Positions 1 to 5,881 of a stretch of 13,586 bases of DNA are shown here, in pieces. Under the pieces are notes generated by a model. That model was not told the DNA's origin. It made no database searches and worked only from the letters and a program-made list of their open reading frames with translations. This DNA comes from Candidatus Odyssella thessalonicensis. GTDB taxonomy: Bacteria > Pseudomonadota > Alphaproteobacteria > Bin65. The translations under genes were made by a program, and so were the position numbers. The stretch's first letter is position 1. Each line of letters opens with the position of its first letter. The stretch covers positions 1 to 13,586 of the forward strand of contig SBBV01000550.1 of the NCBI GenBank assembly GCA_005240015.1. Direction: 5' to 3'.

Positions 1-59
1 CCATGCTGACACGCCGCCATCTCGTCGTCTGGCTGCGCGTCGCGGTGCTGCTGGGGGCG
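1..59. repeat. Terminal inverted copy of 529-587 (probable fold-back artefact)
   Basis: Bases 1-59 are an exact reverse complement of 529-587: position n pairs with position 588-n, and the match breaks at base 60. The copied piece is the start-codon region of the permease gene, so the plus strand here begins with the permease's own 5' end. The break falls inside the permease at a GC-rich GGCGGCG/GGGGGCG stretch, a short microhomology. This is what a chimeric fold-back at a contig end looks like. A real small inverted duplication is possible but less likely. Bases 1-59 should not be used for gene calls. Confidence 0.85.
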
Positions 60-60
60 C

Positions 61-585
61 CGCCGCCGGCAGCTTGATGCGAAAGACCGTGGCCCACGGC
101 GAGAGCCGCAGCACGTGCCCCGACTTCACCAGCACGCGCGGGATGCGGTCGAGGCCGTTAATCGTGTTAAGGATCATCGCGACCACGCCGAACATCGCGC
201 CGATCGCGACGAGCGGCCAGCGCGAGAGCCCCAACAGCACGATCAGCAGCGGATAGAACACGAAGGTCGGCACCGAGTAGTACGAGGCGAGCATCGGATC
301 GAGCAGCGCGCGCAGGCGCGGCAGCGCATGGATCAGGAGGCCGAGCGCCGCGCCGAGCAGGATCGAGACCGCCACCGCGGCGCCGATATTGGCGAAGGTG
401 AACAGGATGTCGGCCGTGTATTTGCCGGCGCTGAGCCCCTGCCAGAGATGCGCCGCCATCTCCGAGGGCGGGATCATGGTGAGCCGCGGGATGCGCCCGG
501 TGCGGCAGAGCAGCTCGAGCGCGCCGGCCGCCCCCAGCAGCACCGCGACGCGCAGCCAGACGACGAGATGGCGGCGTGTCAGCAT
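61..585 (-). CDS. ABC transporter permease, nitrate/sulfonate/taurine type (partial, 3' end missing)
   Basis: Reads MLTRRHLVVWLRVAVLLGAA at its N-terminus and is open for 175 codons before hitting the fold-back at base 60. Family members usually have about 250-270 residues, so roughly the last third is absent. Hydrophobic segments lie near residues 8-25, 60-88, 105-120 and 124-140. Residues 155-175, ending in RIKLPAA, fit the cytoplasmic EAA loop (EAA-x3-G-x9-I-x-LP) that docks on the ATPase subunit. It follows the binding-protein gene on the same strand after 210 bases, matching the usual importer operon. The predicted role is the inner-membrane channel subunit of an SsuC/TauC-like importer with unknown substrate. 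The ATG at 585 has no clear Shine-Dalgarno sequence; the frame stays open upstream but no ATG, GTG or TTG was found there. The ATPase gene is not in the window. Confidence 0.82.
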
Positions 586-694
586 GGTACGGGCGCGATC
601 GCGGTCGAGCGCTTGGAAAGCGGCGGCGATGGCCTCGCGTCGGGGAGGGTTCGCGACCCGCCGGCAGGCCGCGCCTCGGCGCCATGCGGCGAGC

Positions 695-715
695 GGGCGG
701 GTCGGAGACCCGCCC
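695..715. repeat. Short intergenic hairpin repeat (GGGCGGGTC-GGA-GACCCGCCC)
   Basis: A perfect 9-bp inverted repeat with a 3-base loop lies in the 210-base gap between the binding-protein and permease genes. It is embedded in a GC-rich block (about 645-720) with further GGGT/ACCC pieces. It resembles REP-type intergenic palindromes. It may also act as an intra-operon hairpin that protects the upstream mRNA or lowers downstream expression. No second copy was seen in this window. Confidence 0.5.
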
Positions 716-774
716 CTGCGGACTTCGTGGCCGCCCTAGCGAACCATTTTCGCAATTTCGAATCCGTCGAGCCA

Positions 775-792
775 AACGCCGCGCGAGGCGTT
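775..792 (-). terminator. Hairpin just after the binding-protein stop codon
   Basis: On the minus strand an AACGCC-TCGCGC-GGCGTT stem-loop begins 3 bases after the TAG stop of the binding-protein gene and is followed only by TTTGG. The T tract is too short for a convincing terminator. An attenuating or mRNA-stabilising hairpin between the abundant binding protein and the permease is equally plausible. Confidence 0.35.
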
Positions 793-795
793 GCG

Positions 796-1761
796 CTAGT
801 TCTTCTCCTTCAGCAGCGGCTGGAAGCGGTCGTCGAGCACCTTCTTGATGTCGAAGCCCTGCTCGAGCGCGCCCACCAGCTCCATGCCCTCGAGCATCGT
901 GGCGAAGCCCTGCATGTTGAACTCGCCGCGCTTCCAATGCCGGATCTCGTAGAACTTTGGCAGGATCGCCTTCGCCTCGGCCTCGCTCACGTTCCAGTGC
1001 TTGGCGTAGATCCGCGCGGTCTCCTCGCGGTTCGCGTAGATGAAGTCGACCGCCTTGGCCCGCGCGCGCACGATCTTGCGCACCTTCTCCTCGTTCGTGG
1101 AGAGATACTTCGCCGTCGTCACGAACATCGCCCAGGAGAGATTGGGCAGCTCGTTCGCCGCGGCGAACACAACCTGATACTCGTGGCCACGCTTGGTGAG
1201 CACGGGGTCGACCAGGGTCGCGGCATCGACCGCGCCGTTGTTGAGCGCGGTCAGCGCCGCGCCGATGCCGCCGGCGGCGATGGTTTCGGTCTGGTCGAGC
1301 AGGCCGTGCCGCTTCAGCACCGTCTTGACGATAATCTCGGTCACCGAACGCGGGCTCGTGAACGCCGCCTTCTTGCCCTTCAAGTCCGCGACGGTCTTGA
1401 CCGGGCTGCCCTTCTTCGCCACCCAGACGAGCTCGCCGATGGTGTTGGCGTGATCGGCGATGATGCGCACGTCGATGCCCTGCTTGAACGCCGCAATCGC
1501 GGCAGGCAGCGCCATTTCCGCCACCGGCAGGTCGCTCGCCAGCATGTTGCGCACCGAGGTGCCGCCGCCATGGCTCTGGATGAAGCCGTCGATCGCGAGG
1601 CCTTCTTCCTTGAAGAAGCCCTTCTCGAGCGCGATGGCGTAAGGCAGCGTCGGGACGAGGATGCCGTATTGGCTGACGGTGAGCCGCTCGGCGCGTGCGC
1701 CCGGCATGAGGGCGGCCACGGCAGCCAGCGCGGCCGCGCAGATGAATGCGATGCGACGCAT
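796..1761 (-). CDS. ABC transporter periplasmic substrate-binding protein (NMT1/SsuA/TauA-like)
   Basis: A 321-residue protein, normal for this family. Residues 1-24 form a signal peptide: MRR, a hydrophobic core, then a GARA cleavage site before ERLTVSQYG. The mature part has the features of PF09084/PF13379-type binding proteins: an early YAIALEKGFFKEEGL stretch, SHGGGTSVRNMLASDLPVA, then VADLKGKKAAFTSPRSVTE and GAVDAATLVDP. These proteins capture nitrate, sulfonates, taurine, pyrimidine precursors or similar small molecules in the periplasm and hand them to the permease; the ligand cannot be read from sequence. The start at 1761 is chosen because GGGAGGAAACCG directly precedes the ATG and the signal peptide begins there, although the frame continues upstream. 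It is transcribed toward the permease and divergently from the cupin gene, so the two may share a substrate or regulation. Confidence 0.9.
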   Translation of the reverse strand: MRRIAFICAAALAAVAALMPGARAERLTVSQYGILVPTLPYAIALEKGFFKEEGLAIDGFIQSHGGGTSVRNMLASDLPVAEMALPAAIAAFKQGIDVRIIADHANTIGELVWVAKKGSPVKTVADLKGKKAAFTSPRSVTEIIVKTVLKRHGLLDQTETIAAGGIGAALTALNNGAVDAATLVDPVLTKRGHEYQVVFAAANELPNLSWAMFVTTAKYLSTNEEKVRKIVRARAKAVDFIYANREETARIYAKHWNVSEAEAKAILPKFYEIRHWKRGEFNMQGFATMLEGMELVGALEQGFDIKKVLDDRFQPLLKEKN

Positions 1762-1825
1762 CGGTTTCCTCCCGCTTGATGCTCTCTTCGACACGCGCCC
1801 ATGACGCGCGCGCAGAGCCGAAACC

Positions 1826-1855
1826 TTGACACGGCCCCGCACCGATTTCAAACTT
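1826..1855 (+). promoter_or_regulatory. Possible promoter (TTGACA box) for the cupin gene
   Basis: A consensus TTGACA at 1826-1831 lies 70 bases before the cupin start codon in the 139-base divergent gap. No good -10 box follows at 16-18 bases (CAAACT or AAACTT), so this is a weak call. A second AT-rich patch with ACTATAGAG at 1865-1873 may instead hold the -10 element. Confidence 0.3.
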
Positions 1856-1900
1856 TTCAATAGCACTATAGAGTTTCCGCGAGCGCGGGGAGCAATCTCA

Positions 1901-2782
1901 ATGAAGATCGTCGATGCCGAGAAGATTCCGGTAACCGAGCGCAAGGACCGCCAGCGCCAGGGCCGTTTCATCGAGCGGCGCCTGCTCGAAGGCGAGGAAG
2001 GGTCGATCGACAATTTCCAGTTCACGCTGGTCAACACCGGCGGTGATTTCTTCTCCCCGCGCCATCGGCACAATTTCGACCAGTTCCGTTTCCAGATCGA
2101 GGGCGAAGCCGGCTTCGACCGCGACGGCGTCATGACGCCGGGCACGGTCGGCTACTTCCCCGAGGGCACGCGCTACGGGCCGCAGAGCAACAAGGGCGAT
2201 CTCACCACGCTCGTGCTGCAATTCGCGGGCGCCAGCGGCAACGGCTACACCTCGGAAGCGCAGATCTCGCAGGCGGTGCGCGAGCTCAAGCACTTCGGAG
2301 AGTTCCGCGAGGGCGTCTACTATCCCAATCCCGGCACCGGCCGGAAGCAGCAGGATGGCTACGAGGCGTGCTGGGAGCACGTGAACAAGAGAAAGCTCGT
2401 CTACCCGCCCGAGCGCTTCCACCACCCGGTGTTCATGAACTCGAATGCCTTTGCGTGGTCGCCGAGCGACGGCCAGAGCGGCGCGACCGAGAAGGTGCTC
2501 GGCACCTTCGACGAGTTCGGCACCGGCATCCGCTTCGTGAAGCTCGCGGCCGGCGCGGTCTACAAGGCCAAGGGCCGGCGGCTCTATTACGCGCTTGCCG
2601 GTTCGGGAACGGCCAGCGCCGGAACAGGCGGCTCGGGGCCCGCGAGCGGGTCCTGGAAGAATGGCGACACGATCTACACGTTCGTCGACGAAGCGCATGA
2701 GATCTGTGCCGGCGAGCCGGCGGAGTTCTACGTGATCCTGCTGCCGCAATTCAGAGCCGCGGCGCTGGCGAAGGCGGCGTAG
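1901..2782 (+). CDS. Two-domain cupin protein of unknown function
   Basis: A 293-residue soluble protein without a signal peptide. The first cupin barrel (about residues 30-112) contains FSPRHRHNFDQFRFQIEGEA, with the HxH pair at H55 and H57, then the second cupin motif around PGTVGYFPEGTRYG. The second half (about 195-285) has the rhythm of another cupin (GTGIRFVKLAAGAVY ... WKNGDTIY ... AEFYVILLP) but no HxH, so it probably does not bind metal. A Gly/Ser/Ala-rich insert sits at about 234-252. The start at 1901 is preceded by GGGGAG at good spacing; the frame is open upstream but lacks such a site. The role could be a metal-dependent dioxygenase or isomerase, or a small-molecule sensor. It is divergent from the importer genes, which hints at catabolism of the imported compound, but this is inference. 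Confidence 0.85.
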   Translation: MKIVDAEKIPVTERKDRQRQGRFIERRLLEGEEGSIDNFQFTLVNTGGDFFSPRHRHNFDQFRFQIEGEAGFDRDGVMTPGTVGYFPEGTRYGPQSNKGDLTTLVLQFAGASGNGYTSEAQISQAVRELKHFGEFREGVYYPNPGTGRKQQDGYEACWEHVNKRKLVYPPERFHHPVFMNSNAFAWSPSDGQSGATEKVLGTFDEFGTGIRFVKLAAGAVYKAKGRRLYYALAGSGTASAGTGGSGPASGSWKNGDTIYTFVDEAHEICAGEPAEFYVILLPQFRAAALAKAA

Positions 2783-2794
2783 AACCAGCCCACC

Positions 2795-2834
2795 CTCGAG
2801 TCACAGGTCGTCATCTCGAGTCACAGGTCGTCAT
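2795..2834. repeat. 20-bp direct tandem repeat, two perfect copies
   Basis: The unit CTCGAGTCACAGGTCGTCAT occurs at 2795-2814 and again at 2815-2834 with no mismatch. The second copy runs directly into a TCATTCTGAGCG-type intergenic repeat. It lies 12 bases after the cupin stop codon. Confidence 0.85.
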
Positions 2835-2871
2835 TCTGAGCGACGGACCGAAGGTCCGCGCGAAGAATCCT
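2831..2871. repeat. Dispersed intergenic repeat of the TCATTCTGAGCG...GAAGAATCC type
   Basis: The stretch starts TCATTCTGAGCGACGGACC and ends CGCGAAGAATCC, enclosing the small hairpin CGGACC-GAA-GGTCCG (2844-2858). Near-identical TCATTCTGAGCGAAG...GAAGAATC pieces are familiar in intergenic regions of many unrelated bacterial genomes, from general knowledge. Here it lies between the cupin and pyrF genes and may also end cupin transcription. Confidence 0.6.
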
Positions 2872-2954
2872 TTCGTCGCGCGCGCCGTCGATGGCATTGC
2901 GAGCGCTGCCGCGCTGTGCAACAAGGCGGGGTGACCCGCCACCGGCCGGACACG

Positions 2955-3710
2955 ATGCCCCCATCCCCATCGCCCATCCTCTCGCCGAAGCCGATCCCGC
3001 CGCGCGAGCGGCTCATCGTGGCGCTCGACATGCCGAATGCCGGCGAAGCCAAGGCGCTGGTCGAGCGGCTCGGCGATTCGGTCTGGTTCTACAAGATGGG
3101 CCTCGAGCTGTTCATGGCCGGCGGCTATTTCGAGCTCATGGACTGGCTCGGCGCCCGCGGGAAGAAAATCTTCGTCGATCTCAAATTCTTCGACGTGCCG
3201 CAGACCGTGGGCTCGGCGGTGCGCCAGCTGCAGGGCCGCAACGCGTATTTCGCGACCGTGCACGGCAACGACGCGATCATCGAGGCCGCCGTCGCCAACA
3301 AGGGCTCGACGCGCATCCTCGCCGTCACCGTGCTGACCAGCCTCGACCAGAAGGACGTGGAGAGCCTGGGCTTCAAGGCCGACGTCTCCGCGATCGTCCT
3401 TTCTCGCGCACGCAACGCGCTGGCCAAGGGTTGCGACGGAATCGTTTCCTCGGGCCTCGAGGTGGAGGCGCTCAGGCGCGAGCTGGGGCCGAGGCTCCTG
3501 GTCGTCGTACCCGGCATCCGCCCGCTGGTGAACCGCGCCGCCGATGACCAGAAGCGCACGGTCGATGTCGAGGATGCGTTCCGCTACGGAGCCGACTACA
3601 TCGTCGTCGGCCGGCCGATCCGGGCGGCGGCCGATCCGGCGGCGGCGGCGGCCGAAATCCAGCGGCGGATCGCCGGGCTGTTCGCGGACGCGCGGGCGGC
3701 CTCCGCCTAA
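2955..3710 (+). CDS. pyrF: Orotidine-5'-phosphate decarboxylase
   Basis: PyrF converts OMP to UMP, the last step of de novo pyrimidine synthesis, as a cytosolic TIM-barrel dimer. Catalytic residues are visible: K47 in FYKMG, and D75, K77 and D80 in VDLKFFDVP. The phosphate-binding end of the barrel is present as VPGIRP (185-190) and VVGRPI (217-222), with DQKRT between them. At 251 residues it is slightly longer than typical because of a proline-rich N-terminal lead (residues 1-17) before RERLIVALD. The start is uncertain: the ATG at 2955 is preferred, but a GTG at 2931 preceded by AAGGCGGG has a better ribosome site and would add eight residues. In many alphaproteobacteria pyrF is a stand-alone housekeeping gene, as here. 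A structured, terminator-ended region follows. Confidence 0.95.
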   Translation: MPPSPSPILSPKPIPPRERLIVALDMPNAGEAKALVERLGDSVWFYKMGLELFMAGGYFELMDWLGARGKKIFVDLKFFDVPQTVGSAVRQLQGRNAYFATVHGNDAIIEAAVANKGSTRILAVTVLTSLDQKDVESLGFKADVSAIVLSRARNALAKGCDGIVSSGLEVEALRRELGPRLLVVVPGIRPLVNRAADDQKRTVDVEDAFRYGADYIVVGRPIRAAADPAAAAAEIQRRIAGLFADARAASA

Positions 3711-3784
3711 TCGCGGTTCAACCGGCCGGTTGCGCCCAAATCGCTGCCCCGTCTCGGCAAAAGCACCCTCACAGAGGCGTTACG

Positions 3785-3954
3785 CCGCATGTATTGCTTG
3801 CCGCGGGAACCCTTCCCATATCGGTGGCCGAAGCGGCCTCGGATTCCTCAGGCCGAGGTCGTCCGCTCGAGCCGGTCCCCTCCCGGCCAGAGCGGAGCCG
3901 TATACGGTCCTTCCGGGCGCGTCGCGATCCCCCTCGCGACGCGCCACTTTTTTT
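3785..3954 (+). ncRNA. Candidate structured RNA or structured pyrF 3' UTR ending in an intrinsic terminator
   Basis: The gene-free stretch after pyrF folds into consecutive hairpins on the plus strand. They are GGGAA-CCC-TTCCC (3805-3817), a 9-bp stem pairing 3834-3842 with 3853-3861 (one G-U), and a two-stage stem at 3863-3895 (CCGCTC, then GCCGG-loop-CCGGC, then GAGCGG). The dyad CCGTATACGG (3898-3907) and the terminator stem follow. No reading frame here looks protein-like. The 5' end is a guess, as no convincing promoter was found between 3711 and 3800. It was not recognised as 6S RNA, SRP RNA, tmRNA or a known riboswitch. It could be an independent small RNA or simply the 3' end of the pyrF message. 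Confidence 0.4.
3916..3954 (+). terminator. Strong rho-independent terminator
   Basis: A perfect 12-bp stem GGCGCGTCGCGA (3916-3927) pairs with TCGCGACGCGCC (3934-3945) around a 6-base loop and is followed by AC and seven T residues (3948-3954). It ends transcription from pyrF and/or the structured RNA. A second hairpin, CCCCCGGC (3956-3963) pairing with GCCGGGGG (3971-3978), comes immediately after it. Confidence 0.85.
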
Positions 3955-3981
3955 GCCCCCGGCTGCGGCGGCCGGGGGATC

Positions 3982-4055
3982 GAACCAGGGAGGACACGGG
4001 GGGCACGGAGGGAGCGCCTTTCTTTTCTCTGTGTCCTCCGTGTCCTCTGTGGTTC
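3982..4055. repeat. Long imperfect hairpin repeat (GAGGACAC type)
   Basis: Arms 3982-4010 and 4027-4055 form a 29-bp hairpin with a 16-base loop. There are 24 Watson-Crick pairs, and four of the remaining five positions are G-U pairs when read as plus-strand RNA (one G-G mismatch at 3988/4049). Each arm is itself repetitive (GAGGACACGG-like units; TGTCCTCCGTGTCCTCTGTG on the right). CACAGAGGACACAGAG-type intergenic hairpins are common in many bacterial genomes. This one ends 37 bases before the xth start and would fold in that gene's leader if transcription starts upstream of it. Confidence 0.75.
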
Positions 4056-4092
4056 AAATTCCTCTGCCCGCCGCGCCTTCGCCTGAGATCCG

Positions 4093-4881
4093 ATGCGCCT
4101 CGTCACCTGGAACATCAATTCGGTCCGCCTCCGGCTCGATCTCGTGGCGCTGTTGGCGCGCGATTGGGCGCCCGACGTGATCTGCCTTCAGGAGACCAAG
4201 TGCCCCGATGCGCTGTTCCCGCGCGCCGGGATCGAGGCGATGGGCTATCCCCACCAGGCGATCATCGGCATGAAGGGCTATCACGGCGTCGCCATCCTCT
4301 CGCGCCTGCCGCTCGAGAAGCCGGGGCACATCCACTGGTGCGACAAGGAAGACTGCCGCCACGTCTTCGCGGCGCTGCCGGGCGGGATCGAGCTGCACAA
4401 TGTCTATATCCCGGCCGGCGGCGACATTCCCGACCCCGACGAGAACGAGAAGTTCGCGCACAAGCTCGCTTTCCTGCGCGAGCAGACGCGGTGGTGGAAA
4501 GGCCAGGGCAAGTCGCGGAAGCGCATCCTCGTCGGCGACCTCAACGTGGCGCCGCTCGAGACGGATGTGTGGTCGCACAAGCAGCTGCTCGACGTCGTGA
4601 GCCACACGCCGATCGAGGTGAAGCTCTTGGGCAAGCTGCAGCAGGCGCATTCCTGGGTCGACGCCGTGCGCCATTTCGTGCCGGCCGAGCAGAAGCTGTT
4701 CTCGTGGTGGAGCTATCGCGCGCGCGACTGGCGCGCGTCCAACCGCGGCCGGCGGCTCGACCACATCTGGGTGACGCCCGACCTCGTCGAGCGCCTGAAG
4801 GGCACGGCCGTGTTGAAGGACGCGCGCGACTGGGCGCGTGCTTCGGACCACGTGCCGGTCGTCGTCGATTTCGAGGACTAG
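4093..4881 (+). CDS. xth: Exodeoxyribonuclease III (AP endonuclease, ExoIII family)
   Basis: A 262-residue Mg-dependent nuclease of the exonuclease-endonuclease-phosphatase superfamily. It cleaves DNA at abasic sites and trims 3' blocking groups during base excision repair. Active-site residues are all visible: N7 in TWNIN, E34 in LQETK, Y105 in HNVYIPAGG, D149 and N151 in GDLNVAP, D223 in RRLDHIW, and D252-H253 in SDHVPV. The numbering tracks E. coli XthA closely at the N-terminus. The length is normal and the first residues MRLVTWNINS fix the start. The ribosome site is weak (TGAG). It stands alone: an intrinsic terminator separates it from pyrF upstream, and the next gene downstream is on the opposite strand. 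Confidence 0.95.
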   Translation: MRLVTWNINSVRLRLDLVALLARDWAPDVICLQETKCPDALFPRAGIEAMGYPHQAIIGMKGYHGVAILSRLPLEKPGHIHWCDKEDCRHVFAALPGGIELHNVYIPAGGDIPDPDENEKFAHKLAFLREQTRWWKGQGKSRKRILVGDLNVAPLETDVWSHKQLLDVVSHTPIEVKLLGKLQQAHSWVDAVRHFVPAEQKLFSWWSYRARDWRASNRGRRLDHIWVTPDLVERLKGTAVLKDARDWARASDHVPVVVDFED

Positions 4882-4918
4882 GTCGCCGCTCGAAGACGGG
4901 CTGCTAGTGGCCGAGCGA

Positions 4919-5107
4919 CTAGCTTCGTTCGGAGGGGCGCAGCAGCGACAGCGCGCGGACGCGGGCGAGCAGCTTTTCGGCCTGCGCGCGCGTGACGTCG
5001 CGCTGGAGCGCGAACTGGCTGCGGCGCCTCCGATTGCGGATGAGGAATTCGATCTCGGAGCGAGAAAGCGTGGGCCCGCGGACCGGCGGCTCGGGGTGTT
5101 CAGCCAT
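4919..5107 (-). CDS. Small basic hypothetical protein (62 aa)
   Basis: Not recognised. It encodes 62 residues starting MAEHPEPPVRGP and is rich in Arg, with the motif SRSEIEFLIRNRRRRS at residues 15-30. The C-terminal half (about 36-57) looks like an amphipathic helix. There is no signal peptide or membrane segment, so it is probably cytoplasmic and possibly nucleic-acid binding. GGAGAA lies at good distance before the ATG, supporting the start. It is downstream of the 64-aa gene on the same strand, separated by a hairpin repeat that would act as a terminator. The 64-aa gene carries a related motif at the same position, so the two may be distant paralogues. Convergent with xth. Confidence 0.6.
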   Translation of the reverse strand: MAEHPEPPVRGPTLSRSEIEFLIRNRRRRSQFALQRDVTRAQAEKLLARVRALSLLRPSERS

Positions 5108-5121
5108 GGATCTTCTCCGAA

Positions 5122-5163
5122 AAAAGGGGTCAGACCCCTTACGAAAGGGGTCTGACCCCTTTT
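5122..5163. repeat. GGGGTCAGACCCC hairpin repeat, copy 1
   Basis: Arms AAAAGGGGTCAGACCCCTT (5122-5140) and AAGGGGTCTGACCCCTTTT (5145-5163) form a perfect 19-bp stem with a 4-base loop. On the minus strand it starts 3 bases after the 64-aa gene's stop codon and ends in six T residues, so it can serve as that gene's intrinsic terminator. It shares 18 of 19 left-arm bases with the copy at 6374-6415. Confidence 0.9.
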
Positions 5164-5166
5164 GCG

Positions 5167-5361
5167 CTAGAACAACGTCTTCCTTCGGTGAGTCGCCGCC
5201 TCCGCAGGCCGCGGCTTCGGCGTCGGCGCCGCATCGCTGTCGTGGCGCGCCATCTCGCGCAGCACCTCGGGACCGCTCTTGCGCTTCGCATGGCGAAGCA
5301 CGAACGCGATCTCGGACGGCGAGCGATTCTGCTCGGGCATGCCTTTGTCGCGTTTCTGCAT
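5167..5361 (-). CDS. Small basic hypothetical protein (64 aa)
   Basis: Not recognised. The protein begins MQKRDKGMPEQNR, carries SPSEIAFVLRHAKRKS at residues 14-29, and ends in a Pro/Ala/Arg-rich tail (about residues 45-64). The start at 5361 has GAGGA about ten bases upstream; a GTG at 5388 and an ATG at 5340 are alternatives. There is no signal peptide or hydrophobic segment. The motif shares 8 of 16 residues with the 62-aa protein encoded just downstream, with mostly conservative changes elsewhere. Its stop codon lies 3 bases from a terminator-like repeat. The coding assignment rests on the open frame, ribosome site and shared motif only. Confidence 0.55.
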   Translation of the reverse strand: MQKRDKGMPEQNRSPSEIAFVLRHAKRKSGPEVLREMARHDSDAAPTPKPRPAEAATHRRKTLF

Positions 5362-5533
5362 CGTCGAGATCCTCACGTTGGTTTTCACGATTTTCGGGGG
5401 ATCGAGGCCGTTCGCGGCCCCTCGCCGGATAAAACGTCCGGGCCGGCGCGCCGTTCACGCGAAATTGCCCCGCCGACGATTGCGGCGACGCCCGGTGCGG
5501 GTTAGGGCAAGCCATCCGAAACGGAGCCAAGCC

Positions 5534-5881
5534 ATGCGCATCTTGACGCTTGCGACGATTTCCGCGCTTGCATTCGTGCCCGGGGCGGCGGCCCACCACG
5601 GCTGGGGCAGCTACGATTCGCGGAAGGTGATGAAGTTCCAGGCGGTCATTCTCGAGATCAAATACGAGAATCCGCATGCCGAGATCGTGGTCGAGCACCA
5701 GGGCAAGAAGTGGACGGCGACCCTGGCGCCGATCTTCCGCATGCGCAATCGCGGCTTGCCGGAAGGCGCGCTCGCCAAGGGCAAGCGCGTAACCGTCGAA
5801 GGCTATCCGAGCCGCGTCAACGACGCGGAGCTCCGCGCCGAACGCGTCACGGTCGACGGCAAGACGGTCGAGCTGCGCTGA
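5534..5881 (+). CDS. Secreted DUF6152-type protein
   Basis: A 115-residue protein with a clear signal peptide (MRILTLATISALAFVPGAAA, residues 1-20) and a mature N-terminus starting HHGWGSYD. The HH-W-YD start followed by a small beta-rich domain (VILEIKYENPHAEIVVE, then APIFRMRNRGL, GKRVTVEGYPSR and a VTVDGKTVEL end) matches my knowledge of DUF6152 family proteins. The function is not established. Two adjacent histidines would sit at the extreme N-terminus after cleavage and could bind metal; this is inference. Its TGA overlaps the ATG of the next gene by one base, implying translational coupling with a membrane partner. DUF6152 genes are often found beside DUF6644 genes, as here. Confidence 0.82.
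   Translation: MRILTLATISALAFVPGAAAHHGWGSYDSRKVMKFQAVILEIKYENPHAEIVVEHQGKKWTATLAPIFRMRNRGLPEGALAKGKRVTVEGYPSRVNDAELRAERVTVDGKTVELR

Noticed and set aside
1749..1763. Perfect dyad CGATGCG-A-CGCATCG over the binding-protein start codon
   Set aside because: It is largely dictated by the codons for Met-Arg-Arg-Ile and stands alone without a second site, so an operator role is not supported.
115..1779. 554-codon plus-strand open frame over the importer genes
   Set aside because: It is antisense to a convincing binding protein with signal peptide and ribosome site. Its own product is compositionally biased with no family motif.
2795..2834. CRISPR-like direct repeats
   Set aside because: There are only two copies, directly abutting with no spacer, and no cas genes are nearby.
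3785..3954. Identification of the pyrF-xth gap as 6S RNA
   Set aside because: The length and terminator fit loosely, but I could not find the central bubble and closing-stem arrangement, and the locus is not the usual zapA/ygfA neighbourhood.
3955..3990. tRNA T-arm-like GGTTCGATCCC on the minus strand
   Set aside because: The flanking bases do not form a T stem, and no acceptor, D or anticodon arms are present. The sequence belongs to two adjacent hairpins.
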